Shown: positions 22,553 through 33,181, counted from the first letter of the stretch. The stretch is DNA of 64,000 bases from Rhizophagus irregularis (GCF_026210795.1 NC_089447.1:2420501-2484500); one strand, 5' to 3'. Numbers and translations are program-made. Notes: generated from the letters alone by a model not told the origin.

Positions 22553-24877
22553 TTAATTTCTTAAAAAGTTATTAGGTGCATTAGATATTAACCATTCCCT
22601 TGCTTTAACTAAATCTCCATTTTCAACTTCTATTGCTTTAATACAAAATTCAATAGAAAATTCTCCCTCAATATCTCCCTTATATAAAAGATTTGCAAGT
22701 AAACGCTTTTTCATTGTATTTTCATCCACACAAAGATACATAGGTGCTGAATTGGATGATTGAACTTGTTGCAAAAGTGGAATTAATGTGGTTGCTGCTG
22801 TTGTAGCATCTTTTGGCTGTAAATTACCTGTAGCACAAAACTAAAAACAAATAGATAGCTTTAGTATATATAGTTTGGTTTATTCAAACATCTGAATATA
22901 ACTTTTAATGAAATTATAATAAAATACCTCATTTTTGCACCAAGAATTTTTGCATCCAACAGTTAACTGTTGATGGTATTTTCTTGCCACTCTTGTAAAT
23001 AACATCTTTTTTGTTGGATCTGCTGTCGGTGACCAGAAAGGCCCAAAACAAACTGTACATAATCTTAATGAATTGACTGCCGCATTTCTCGCACAATTAG
23101 CATTTCTACAAAGTGGTGGCAATCTTTGATTTTGTTTTTCGACTTCGTGCATTTTCATATGGGCTGCAACGTTTTTTAATATAACAGCCTTTTTACATTT
23201 TACGCATGTGATGGTTCTACCTCCACAATATGATTCATGGGAAGCTAAACCTTCCAACATATCATTTTGATTGGTTGAGAGTTCTCCTTGTTTAACTAAA
23301 TTGGAACAAAATCTACATATTACAAGTTTATCCGGGCATGTTGTTCGTCTATGTAACGCTAAATCCGGTAATGATTCTGTTACAAATCCACAAGAACATT
23401 TACGTTCTGTATGAAAGATAACTTCGTGTTTTGCTTGCTCTGAAATATCACCAATCTAAATAATAAATTAAGAAAGTATTAAATATCAACATTTAATATA
23501 TAAATTATTTTATGATTTATAATTAGAAATCTCAAGTTACCTTATCACATTTAGAACAATGCCAATGACTTTTATCTTCTCCTTTTTTCATTATTTTCCC
23601 ACATAAATTACACTTTATGTTATTTCTTTCACAGAAATTTGAATGCAAAACGATTGTTCTTTCTGGAATCCAATTTCCACAATTACTACATTGAGCATAT
23701 CCAGGAGCATTTTCATTCGCATCGTTAACGGTTTCCAACGAGGGCTCCGGCTTAGTTAATTGTTGGTCAGAATAGGTTACCGTTAACTCGTAAGAATTTA
23801 AATCACTATACCCATGTACCCCAATATGGATATCATCTTTAGTAGCATATTCATAATTTGTGGGCGCGATAAATATGGATTTTTTAGGCTCAGATGAGAA
23901 ATTTGACCAAATGTGGTCATCATCTTTGGGATACTGAACGTTGGACACAAGGAGATCTGAAATCATATTATTGAATGGGCGGTCAGCCAAATATCTGAAA
24001 TAAAATTCATATAAATAATCGATAACGACTATATACTAAAGCATCAAAAATTAAAATAGTTATATATACCTGCATCTCCTCCCTTAATGTTTAGCACGAT
24101 ATTTAATCCATGCGATTTGTCAATATTCGTCAAATTGAAGTAAGCATAATCATTCTTTTGAATGATACCTTGTACAGTTTGTCCAACATGAATGTCTTCA
24201 TCAATACTTAGAGAAGCTTCTTCTCCAGCAAGCGGTGATATTTCAACCTCTAAATCTGTATCCACAACTTGTACAGCATTAGCAGGTTTTAATGAGTCTA
24301 CCACAAACTGATAAGAGGAATTTGCTTGCTTTATTGTAAGAATTTCTCCTGTAGTCAAAGTAGCATAATGTGAACGTAGATATCCCTCAAAAGCAGCTCT
24401 ATAAAAAGAAAAAATCAAATATTTAAATAAGAAATTTCATTTCAATATTAAACACTAAAAGTTCATAAATTCAATAGGAATTAATAAGAATTACCTATAA
24501 TCTTTTATTTTTTTATATTCAGAATTCATCGGGCGAAATTTTACCCATGTTCCTTTTGGTAGCTCTTTTAATCGGATTGTCACTTCCGCACCTTCGTCGA
24601 GTGAGAGTGAATTATACATCCATTCTGGTAAATAGACCTTATCATCACTTGCATTAAATTCCAAGACACCTCCATGAGTTATTAATTGTGTTCTTGGATT
24701 AGATATTTGGAAAGTAATTGGATAAGGAAGTTGTGCTTCCGAAAAATCGTTATGTGAATTATTGCTAGCCGCACGTAATATCTCTTCGAGAACAAAAGGT
24801 GGAAGAATAAGTTTATCTCCCTCCAAAGTCGAGATTACTGATCCTGACAATAAGGTTCGGGTATAAGAAAAAGACAT
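22553..24877 (-). CDS. UFD1-domain protein with PPC-like beta domain, zinc fingers and UBA-like tail
   Basis: Predicted 647-aa protein in five exons on the minus strand: 24877-24495, 24398-24070, 23956-23541, 23455-22928, 22840-22553; phases agree. Residues about 1-200 form a UFD1 double-psi beta-barrel fold (KLILPPFVLEEIL, GGVLEF, LPEWMYNSL, GTWVKFRP). A segment like the bacterial PPC beta domain follows (VLNIKGGDADLLVS, HIWSNFSS, IGVHGYS; about 228-298). Then come several Cys/His pairs (CSNCGNW, CNLCGKIMKKG, CRFCSNL, CVKCKKA) resembling TRAFD1/XAF1-type zinc fingers, a second Cys cluster (CRNANCARN, LCTVCFGPFW), and a UBA-like tail (SIEFCIKAIEVENGDLVKAR). UFD1 proteins bring ubiquitylated clients to the Cdc48/p97 unfoldase; a similar adaptor role here is inference. 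Exon 3 starts at the AG before DLLVSN; the open frame further upstream at 23990 is intronic. Confidence 0.85.
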
Positions 24878-25422
24878 TGTTAAAAAAACTTTCGTAGAAT
24901 TCTTGCAAAGAAAAGTTGTTCAGAAAAAAAGGATGACCGAATAACTCTATATATTTTTTTATGACAGATTACGTAATAACAAGTACGGACTCTTAATAAT
25001 CTGTATAGATTATTCTCGATTATACCATTGTAAATTTATCGCACGTGAAAAATATGATTACGCAACTGGTAACCTGTACCATTATGGGTATTTAACTACC
25101 TAAAAAACCTATATATAAACACCAAATTAACTTGAAATGACATAATTCATGACAAATGATTTTTTTTAAAAACACGCAATATACCAATATACAGTATTAT
25201 CGTTCAGCCAAATAGGATCATGCAGATTTTCATAGACCGATATTTTTATTAGCCATAGCAATAACACATTATTTATATAATAAAGTGGAGTAAAAAAATG
25301 GCGTAAATGAATATTTTGTAGGAACAGTTTAAATAAAGCTTATAAAAATGAAATTTATAGAAACTTATTTATGATGTTATTAATTAATGCATGATCAAAA
25401 ACGTCAGAACGATAACACTTTT
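24878..25422. other. Upstream region of the UFD1-domain gene
   Basis: The likely promoter of the minus-strand UFD1-domain gene lies next to 24877. No defined element stands out, and the transposon cluster begins at about 25423. Confidence 0.5.
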
Positions 25423-25492
25423 ATTGGATGTGGGGCTATATCGGTCACAGGGCCCTTCATTGATTGGTCCTGTGACCGATATAGCTTCCAAT
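25423..25492. repeat. 70-bp hairpin (inverted repeat)
   Basis: GCTATATCGGTCACAGG and its exact reverse complement face each other across about 15 bp. Both arms are preceded outward by ATTGGA/TCCAAT. The arms make a strong stem of about 17 bp with a second outer stem. It may be a tiny inverted-repeat element or a structured RNA; I see no other clue. Confidence 0.8.
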
Positions 25493-25536
25493 AATATGTA
25501 TATACAGTATCCCACTGCACATAATACCCCGGGTAT

Positions 25537-25826
25537 TAGGCCAAGTAAATAAAATTATTCGTTTCTCATAACCGGGCAGGTCATGTAAAAGATAAAAAAA
25601 TTTATTTTATTTAGTCATGTGATTTTAGTTTTGACCAATCATAATCATAAAAAAATAATTTTTTTTTCCACCCAGTGACCCGGGCAAAAAATTTATTAAA
25701 TCAACCAATCAACTTCTAGGAATCGGCTAAATTTTTATTAAAAAATAATTTTTTTTCCGGGCGGCCGGGTCAAATTTAGCAATTTTTTTTCATGAGAAAA
25801 CGAATAATTTTATTTCTTTGGCCTTA
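25537..25826. mobile_element. 290-bp inverted-repeat element (MITE-like)
   Basis: Ends are imperfect inverted repeats of about 35 bp: TTAGGCCAAGTAAATAAAAT continuing to CGTTTCTCAT on the left, and ATGAGAAAACGAATAATTTT continuing to TTTGGCCTTA on the right. The centre has GC-richer boxes (CCCGGGC, CCGGGCGGCCGGG). There is no coding capacity. No convincing target duplication is visible. Confidence 0.65.
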
Positions 25827-25902
25827 TACAAAATACCTGATTTAAAAATTATATAATACCCGTGGGTACTTTATGAGATACCAGGTATTATATGAGGGCG
25901 TC

Positions 25903-26293
25903 CTTAATGTACAGTAGGGGTGTACAATATTAACGTACAAACTGGCCCGAGTTTAGGAGTTATGCACTTGCACGTGATAGCGTTAACGTTAACTCCAGTC
26001 AGTTTGTACATTAATATCGTACACCTTCACTAAGATTGCTTGTCTAAACCTCTTCAAAATCCTACGATTAGTTTCGTCAAAATTTTACTATAGATTTATT
26101 ATAGTTTCGGCAGAGTTTCGGCAGTTTCGCCATTTATAATAAGTTTCAGCAGTTTCGCCTTTCTCCAAAGTTTCGCCAGTTTTTTAATATAACTTTAATA
26201 TAGTTTTGGCAGAATTTCGCTTTTCGGAAAAATGCCATCTTGCCTAAACCCCTAGGTTTCGGCAAGCAACCTTAACCTTCACTGTACATTAAG
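25903..26293. mobile_element. Palindromic element interrupted by a hAT-like MITE
   Basis: The left arm (25903-25944, CTTAATGTACAGTAGGGGTG then ACAATATTAACGTACAAACTG) pairs with a right arm that is split: 26000-26030 plus 26283-26293. If the insert at 26031-26274 and one copy of its 8-bp duplication are removed, the right arm becomes continuous and matches the left arm over about 42 bp. The original element was therefore about 140 bp long and existed before the MITE inserted. Confidence 0.8.
26031..26274 (+). mobile_element. hAT-like MITE, copy 1 (244 bp)
   Basis: Termini are TAAGATTGCTTG and CAAGCAACCTTA (12-bp inverted repeats, one mismatch), flanked by the perfect 8-bp direct repeat ACCTTCAC (26023-26030 and 26275-26282). 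The interior is noncoding and rich in GTTTCGGCAG-like motifs. An 8-bp target duplication with TAAGG-type ends is characteristic of the hAT superfamily. The autonomous partner is not in this window. Confidence 0.9.
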
Positions 26294-26888
26294 AAATTTC
26301 ATTATATGAGGGGTACATAATAATTTTAACCAGAATTAAGCTAAAGTTACCAGAATTAGGGGGGTACTAAATGAGAGTAGAAATTTTATATCTAATAAAA
26401 TACCTGGGTCTTATAACGTGGGATACTAATTTTGGGGAAATACTATAGGAAATAAATATCAGTAACACTATTCACTGCCTCAAACAAACCCAAGTGAAAT
26501 TTATATTAGGAAACGAAAACTCAAAGTACCGTTATTGTTGTACATTTTCACGTGCTAAATTATTAGCAAATATTTAACAATTATTGATCATAAAAAACTT
26601 ATATACCACTAGATTTCTCTTATTAAAACCATCTTTTCAGGTTCAATATTGATATGTCTAAAATCATATAAAGGTAAATTTAATATTATTATGACTTTAT
26701 AAAATTGATGTAATTTGACAAAATATTCTTATATTAAATTGTATTCAATTTGCCAAAATTTAAATTGTATAATTAAAGTATATGCATTTCTAATACAATT
26801 ACGTGCAATAAAAATATTAATAATTTTTCACCAAAACATTTCTAATAAATTATTAAATCAAATCTTATCTTAAAATCTGGTATTTATT

Positions 26889-28096
26889 TTATAATTGGAC
26901 GGGTTTATTTATTGCACATAGAATTGGTATTCGAATAGGAAATTTTAATATTCAAAAGAATACTTTAGCTGCTTTTAGTCCCCTGCTTCCTTCAGCTGGA
27001 AAATCTAATTATACTCAATCGGTTTCACATTTCTTTGGAATTCTTGAACAATACCCCAAATTAGAGGAAAAATTGCAAATTGCAGGTCTTTTAAAGTATC
27101 AGAAGATAGATTTGGACATTTTATGGCATTTGACGAAGCTCTAGAAACATTCGGAGTAAAATTTATTAAGCAGAATGTTACAGGTAATGTTATAGATCAG
27201 GAAAACCTTAAGCGACAATGCAAGTGAAAGTATCTCAGTCAGAGTATGAACGAATAGAATTATTTTTGAATGAATATTTGCATAATAATACCTCTACTAA
27301 TCATGAACGATCAACAAATTTAAGAAAAGATGAAATGTGGAATTTGGTGGAGAAATTGTTGATAGCTTTTGATACCAAAGATTTCAATCATTATAATCAA
27401 ACACATGATTTTTTCCATACTTCATATCCAAAAGAGATTCATGCTGATGGAATAAGACGATTAAAGGAATGCTATAAGCAGGGACTTCACCATATACATC
27501 TCATATATGCACAAGAAGTGTTAAAAAAAGAAAAAATTGATACTACAGGACGAAGGGTAAAAGAAGTATTAGTTACCAAATATAAAGATATTGAAAAACC
27601 TCTCAGAAAAAGAAAAAACACAAATATTTTAGATAACCAACCTGGATCATCTGATGAACCACCTAAGAAGCGAGTATGTCGAATTCCATCAAAAGAAGCT
27701 GTTGAAATACTTGCCCCGATGGTGGCTAAGGTTGCTTATCTAAACCTCTTCAAAATCCTACGATTAGTTTCGTCAAAATTTTACTATAGATTTATTATAG
27801 TTTCGGCAGAGTTTCGGCAGTTTTGGCATTTATAATAAGTTTTGGCAGTTTCGCCATTCTCCAAAGTTTCGCCAGTTTTTTAATATAACTTTAATATAGT
27901 TTTGGCAGAATTTGACTTTTCGGCAAAAGCAGCCATCTTTACTAAACCCCTAGGTTTCGGCAAGAAGCACTAATGGTGGCCCGTTAACACCTTTCTTAAA
28001 GAAGAAGTACAACGATATCTTGCTGCACTTGAAGATATATCTTTATCTTCAGATATTTGGGATGCAGCTCGATTAACTCAGTATTATAAAAATTGA
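26889..28096 (+). pseudogene. Decayed gene of unknown family, split by a MITE and frameshifts
   Basis: Coding-like sequence is recovered by reading across frames: HRIGIRIGNFNIQKNTLAAF and SVSHFFGILEQYPKLEEKL in one frame (about 26915-27105), FMAFDEALETFGVKFIKQN in another (about 27120-27180), a long frame from 27218 (ERIELFLNEYLHNN, DGIRRLKECYKQGLHHIHL), then EEVQRYLAALEDISLSSDIW after the MITE. At least two frameshifts precede the MITE. The 8-bp duplicated ATGGTGGC sits inside the reading frame, and a further frame change follows. I recognise no named domain; I have the impression of a lineage-specific multicopy Rhizophagus protein family, but cannot verify it. Confidence 0.65.
27727..27972 (+). 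mobile_element. hAT-like MITE, copy 2 (246 bp)
   Basis: Same orientation as copy 1 and highly similar to it. Left end TAAGGTTGCTTA; right end degraded (CAAGAAGCACTA). It is flanked by the perfect 8-bp duplication ATGGTGGC (27719-27726 and 27973-27980). It interrupts the coding-like sequence of the surrounding pseudogene. Confidence 0.9.
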
Positions 28097-29036
28097 CATA
28101 AAAAAGCTAAATAATGGCAAGGAAAACGGTTAATAACAATATTTGAAATTATAAAATAAAAAAAAAACATTTTAAATAAAAAAAACTTTATATTTGTTTA
28201 CTAGTTAACTACATACTATATTATTTAAAATTACAATGTCACTTTAAAGCTCTATTATCTGTTATATATCAAAACTAATATTAGTGATAGTGTATGTTTT
28301 ACTCGGACTGGTTTCGCAAATCTGGGTACTTACAAAATTGTAATATTTCTTCCGTTTGGAGAATCCTTGCCATAAGTACGAAAATTAAGACCATATTTAA
28401 CTAATTAAAATAAGACCAGAAGCAGGAAAAAGTAAGAAATTTCTTTAGAAATGTATAGTTTGAAACTTGGAAAATGAAGTTTATTTAGAAAGAATTCGCA
28501 GTTAATATATGACAATTTGACATTAATATATTCCCTAATTTCTACGAATGATTGTTACACAAAACAATTTAATTAATGATCTGCACTCAATCAAACATAT
28601 CACCTGACTGTTAATTAACATTTCATCTCTTTTTTTTTTTAGGTAAAGGAAGCTGAAAAATAAGTTTTAGATTTTTATATCAAAGATAAAACTTCAAAAT
28701 GTATTATTTTTTTATTAATTTTATTTAATAAAATGTTAATACTAATATTTTTTGCTTTTTTTAGATTCTTGCTACCTATTTTGAAGGTAAAATGTAAAGA
28801 TTTCAAAACTTTAAATAAGTTTGCATTTATTTTTTTTTTTGTTTCAAATTTCTTTTTACTAACTTTTCTTTCTTTCTTCTTTAAGTTTTGGTAATTTCTC
28901 AAGACTATAAGTGAGTTTACCATTAGGTTTTTTTCTTTTTTGTTTTTCATTTTAAAATCTTTCTTACTTATTAACATCAATAAAGCTAGAAATACTTGCA
29001 CTATATTTACTATATTATATGACCAAAAGCTGGTCA
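28097..29036. other. Intergenic region without a recognisable gene
   Basis: AT-rich sequence. The open frame on the minus strand at 28675-29037 is Lys/Phe/Ile-rich low-complexity sequence and is probably not coding. Confidence 0.5.
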
Positions 29037-29330
29037 ATAAATGTGACTTATCTAATATTTTAAATAGAATTTTTTTTTTATGTACCGTTTACATCCATTT
29101 TTCACATAAGAATTAATATGCTTTTTTCTCGTTAAACTACTAGAAAAATAGCACTTCAATATTAAGACAAAGGTGTTTCTTGGTTTAAACAACACACTTT
29201 TTATTATCACTCTTTTCAGTTCGAACAAGTTCACAAGGGCTTAATAGTCCTTTAAAGATATAAAAGTTTTGTTTTCTTGCAAAATTTTTCAAAAAGAAGG
29301 CGTAAATATAGTGCACCAATCAGATATAGG

Positions 29331-30353
29331 ATGCCGAATAAAGAAATTTTTGTCGGCTATACTTTTTTCCGTCCAGAAAAAGTGAAACGGTATACGGGTG
29401 CAGATACGATCTACTCCACCCGAAAAGAAAAGTCCTATATTCTTTTACATGTGGATTCGTTACAGAAAGAGAAAGATACATTGATGATTATTACCAATAA
29501 TAGACATATAGTGAAGAAATATGATAAGCCGTTTAAGACTAATTCAGATAGGGCTATTATGAATACTAAATACAGGATTTCAAAATACTTAACAAGTGTA
29601 TTTTGTGGGTTGCCTATTGATTTAAATGCTAGAAATAAGTATTTTTGTAGAATACGTCAAGTATTATTGGATAAACTTGTAGCGATAGAAAATAGATTAA
29701 AGAAACAAGAAAAGAATAGACAGACTACAACTTATATTAAATTTAGTTATGGTAAACGAACATGGTATTTGGGATTCTATATTTCATGTTCATTTTGTAG
29801 TAATGTCTGTGCTTATGTAATGTCAAACAATAGAAAAGTATGCCAAAATTGTCGTTCAAAGGTGATGGTAATACCTACACCTCCTATGCAAAATACGTTT
29901 AAAAATTATTGTCAAAGTAAACAAATAGTAAGTAAACGCATAGGCGTTACTTATACAAAAAAGGTTTCAATGGATAGTGGCACAGGTAACTATTTAGTTA
30001 TATACTCGAATTTGGCTATTAACAAACAGTTCAAAACGATGAAAGAACAAGAGAAGTATAAAAAGAGGTTTACAAATAGCCTCAAACATCATACGAATAA
30101 ATGGAATTACATTAATAATAGATTTGAGTCAAAGCCAGTAGTTTTCAAACATCGATTGAAACGAAGATGTGATATTCTTAAGAAACATTATATATCTAAC
30201 AAGGAATTGGAGTTTCTGTTAGACCAAGTTACAAGTAGATCAGGCTACAACATGTTGAAAGAAGATATTTTTATTAACCACTCCTTCAACAGTGAATATT
30301 TTCTTGAATTAAGAAAGAAAAAAGAAGCTGCTTTTGAACGTGAAGATATTTAG
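29331..30353 (+). CDS. Hypothetical protein with a CxxC..CxxC zinc-ribbon-like motif
   Basis: 340-aa open frame from the first ATG. It is rich in Lys, Arg and Tyr, suggesting nucleic-acid binding. Two Cys pairs (SCSFCSNVC and VCQNCRSK, about 20 residues apart, roughly residues 155-182) could hold one zinc ion. I recognise no family. After the TAG stop the same frame continues as coding-like sequence (FSADKNTMVENITTNFQELE), broken by two more stops, and a +1 frame then encodes TIYRNRVRNKRLVYNLSYKY up to a stop near 30655. The gene may therefore be the intact front of a longer, decayed protein. The frame is open about 75 bases upstream of this ATG, so an earlier start or upstream exon is possible. 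Confidence 0.5.
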   Translation: MPNKEIFVGYTFFRPEKVKRYTGADTIYSTRKEKSYILLHVDSLQKEKDTLMIITNNRHIVKKYDKPFKTNSDRAIMNTKYRISKYLTSVFCGLPIDLNARNKYFCRIRQVLLDKLVAIENRLKKQEKNRQTTTYIKFSYGKRTWYLGFYISCSFCSNVCAYVMSNNRKVCQNCRSKVMVIPTPPMQNTFKNYCQSKQIVSKRIGVTYTKKVSMDSGTGNYLVIYSNLAINKQFKTMKEQEKYKKRFTNSLKHHTNKWNYINNRFESKPVVFKHRLKRRCDILKKHYISNKELEFLLDQVTSRSGYNMLKEDIFINHSFNSEYFLELRKKKEAAFEREDI

Positions 30354-30764
30354 GTAGCAGAACAGTCGTTCAGTGCTGATAAAAATACTATGGTCGAAAA
30401 TATTACCACAAATTTTCAAGAGCTAGAAATTAGAGAACAGGATAACGTGCTTTCCTGACAAGAAATACTACGTAAAGAAACACCAATTACAAGGCCTGAA
30501 TTTCATAGGGGTTGAATAGTGTCAGAGATCTAAAAACTCTGACGATATATCGTAATAGAGTTAGAAACAAAAGACTTGTTTATAATTTGTCTTATAAGTA
30601 TGTTATAGATCAGTATAAATTAAGGACTCGTAAGATAAAGAGCGCCTCGTGGTGTTAAGAAAGTATTAATAAGTAATTAGTTATTCTTGTTTTGTTTTTC
30701 TATTTTCTTTTGTGGGATGACTAATTATGAAGAAACAAATTATCAAAAGGGAAAAAATGAATAA

Positions 30765-31050
30765 TTATTTTAGGATTTTAAATCATTCCTTATTTGATAA
30801 TATTTACATAAGGCTATTTGGTTAGAAAGAAAAATATATAGACAAATTGTCTATTGAATTTATTTTTAGTTTCACACCATTCCATATTTAATAATATTTA
30901 CATATGGCAAATTTTATTTGAAAGAAAAATATGTAAACTTCTTTTAGTAGTTTTAACGAATTAATTATAAATCGTTTCATCATTCTGTATTAGATAGTAT
31001 GTACATACAGCTTTTTTAATAAAGAAAGAATCATACATGCACGTTATTTA
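30765..31050. repeat. Three diverged tandem copies of a roughly 106-bp unit
   Basis: Similar blocks start near 30775, 30880 and 30980. Each has CATTC(C/T).TATTT.ATA.TATTTACAT near the front and GAAAGAAAAATAT.TA.A further on. They lie between the two unknown open frames and may be the regulatory region of the second one. Confidence 0.65.
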
Positions 31051-31079
31051 TAACGTATAGTGTCGTGCAAGATATACTC

Positions 31080-31538
31080 ATGCGATTAAAAATTTTTTTA
31101 GTTAAAATTATACAGGAGTATTCAAAAAATGATATAGATACGCAAGAATTAAATGGTAAAATTAATGAGCTTGGTATGTGCGATATTGGATGTTTATATG
31201 ATTTTACATTTTTAATGAAGAATCAAGTCAGTTGTCAATTAATAGAATTATTAAGGTGCTATAAAATAATTGAAGAAAAATTGTTGTATAAGATACTGAA
31301 ACAAATAACTGGGAGAGTTTTATTAGAATTCAAAGTGCTTATTTGGAAACCAAGGAACGAGTTACAAATAAAGGAAGAAAAGCAGTGCGGTATTAGCGAT
31401 AAAGATAAAAGAGCTAAGTCACATAGTAATCGTACTGAAGTGGGTGTTAAAAATGTTGGCTGTAAGATGTTAGAAAGTAATTGGAATAAATGGAATGATT
31501 TGGCATTCCATCGAGGTGGTCATTGGGCAAATTTTTAG
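31080..31538 (+). CDS. Hypothetical protein
   Basis: 152-aa open frame from the first ATG. The N-terminal half is helical and hydrophobic (KIFLVKIIQEYSKND, SCQLIELLRCYKIIEEKLLY); the C-terminal half is charged and ends in Trp- and His-containing sequence (WNKWNDLAFHRGGHWANF). I recognise no family. It follows the threefold repeat and lies in the segment bounded by the TGACTTATCTA duplication, so it may be a second gene of that element. Confidence 0.4.
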   Translation: MRLKIFLVKIIQEYSKNDIDTQELNGKINELGMCDIGCLYDFTFLMKNQVSCQLIELLRCYKIIEEKLLYKILKQITGRVLLEFKVLIWKPRNELQIKEEKQCGISDKDKRAKSHSNRTEVGVKNVGCKMLESNWNKWNDLAFHRGGHWANF

Positions 31539-31872
31539 GTAGATCATGACAGTCACCTTTGAATTTGAGGTCGCATCATGGTTTTTAACAATGATGTGAT
31601 CGTTTAAATAACAGGTCGACTTGTTCTTTTTGAAAAGTAGTCTTATTTCATAATGCTTAATTCTTATATGTATTTTTTTATCTTATATTTTGTAAGTTTA
31701 TATACTGTATGTAAGTAAGCGTGATTATAATAGGACATGATCGCATCTATAATAAAGGTTTAAAAAAAAATAAATAAATAAATAAATAAATATGACTTAT
31801 CTATCTTTATATTAATAAACATTTATATAATGAAGGTTTTATCAGCCTGAACATCCACTTTATTATATTAAG

Positions 31873-32740
31873 AATTGACTGTAAATTGGCCTACCAATCC
31901 ATTATTTACCTACTGAGTGAAAGAATAGAATTTGGGATTGCTTGACGTATTTTAGGGAAAGAAATTTCCATACTCATATATTCTGAAAAAAAACTTTTAT
32001 ACATATAAAACACTACCATATTTTATGTTTCTTATGCAATTAGCTTGTATATTTCAGAATCAGAGTTTCATTATCATTAATTAAGTGTATCCCATTATAC
32101 TTGACATACTCCTCATAACTACCTTCAAAATACTTTAACCATCGGGACTGGACATAACAAATATACATTACTCCCAGTAAATAGTTTTTATATAAATTTA
32201 TACCAAACTGATTCATTGGCTCAAAATTAACTCAAATTTATGCAAAAAATAATCCAAATTTAAGCCAATCTAGAGTAACTATATATGGATAAGTCCATTT
32301 GGTACAAATTTATATGAGATAGATAAAAAATGTTTAATGATTTATAGCAATTTTATCAATTTTATCAAGTTGAATATCAGATTCATTTTATTCATTTTAG
32401 AAAAATGTGTCATATGAGGTGATTGTTGTGTTATGGTGAATAAATTTTAGGTGATTTATGATCATTTGCGTCATGTACAGATCAAGAGCAGCTATATTTT
32501 TACATCATTACTCCTTCGGTCTGCAGCTACATAATGGCTAATCTTTGATATAATTATACAGGCATCAATCACAGTGGATTCTCAATCATTATTTTATAAT
32601 ATAAAAATCACATATTATCGCATTTACATGAAAAAAAAATTGTTAGTATTATACTATACATTTAAGTCCAGATCAAACTGAAAAAAAAAATCTGAATCAG
32701 GGAATATTAGTATATAAACACAATCCTGCAATCACATTAC
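31873..32740. repeat. Mosaic repeat copy 1 (related to 40130-40720)
   Basis: Sub-blocks match the region 40130-40720 in a scrambled way. GTGAAAGAATAGAATTTGGG with its flank (about 31916-32000) is in the same orientation as near 40482. The blocks at about 32053-32150, 32330-32405 and 32570-32735 are in reverse orientation to about 40391-40480, 40320-40390 and 40140-40290. It is an unclassified transposon-like family whose copies include internal inversions. Confidence 0.75.
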
Positions 32741-33181
32741 TCTTAAAAATTTTAAGCCTTATGTGAAGAAACTTTATTATATTCACGAATCACTAGAATA
32801 AGTACAGTTTCTTGTTTTTTATGATTAAGACTACCTTAATACAAAAAATATATGAAGAATAGAAAATTCTTTCATTTATCATTAAATCTCCCTTGAGAAG
32901 AACAGTGATGCTTTGAAAGATATTCACTATCATCATCATCATATGTTTTAGCTTGGACTTGTAGAATCTGAGCAATGTATTCTAATATTTGTTTTTCGTC
33001 TTTCATATCATCACTATAATCACTAAGTTTGCAAGTAAATTCTTCAGTAATATGGACTATACTTCTCCGCTAATTAATTACGTCGTATTTCGGCGAACGG
33101 ACCAATTCACTATTTATTATAAAATTACTATGAATTAATTACGTCTGTCAAAATACATTACGTCTGTCAAAATAAATTTAA
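32741..33181. other. Intergenic region next to the Crinkler-like pseudogene
   Basis: AT-rich. It includes a direct repeat TACGTCTGTCAAAATA (twice between about 33140 and 33175) and no gene that I can recognise. Confidence 0.5.

Larger units (their letters stand above)
29055..31790 (+). mobile_element. Putative retroposed segment with (TAAA)n tail and target duplication
   Basis: The segment ends in A-rich sequence and about five TAAA units (31771-31790). TGACTTATCTA occurs exactly at both borders (29044-29054 and 31793-31803); the match extends to 17 of 18 bases if the ATAAAT before it is counted. A simple-repeat tail with a target duplication of this size is the signature of target-primed reverse transcription by LINE machinery. 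The segment encodes no reverse transcriptase I can recognise. It contains two open frames of unknown function and a threefold repeat, so it could be a non-autonomous element or a retrocopy. Confidence 0.5.

Noticed and set aside
28675-29037. 120-codon minus-strand Lys-rich frame
   Set aside because: It is low-complexity sequence from an AT-rich stretch, without conserved motifs.
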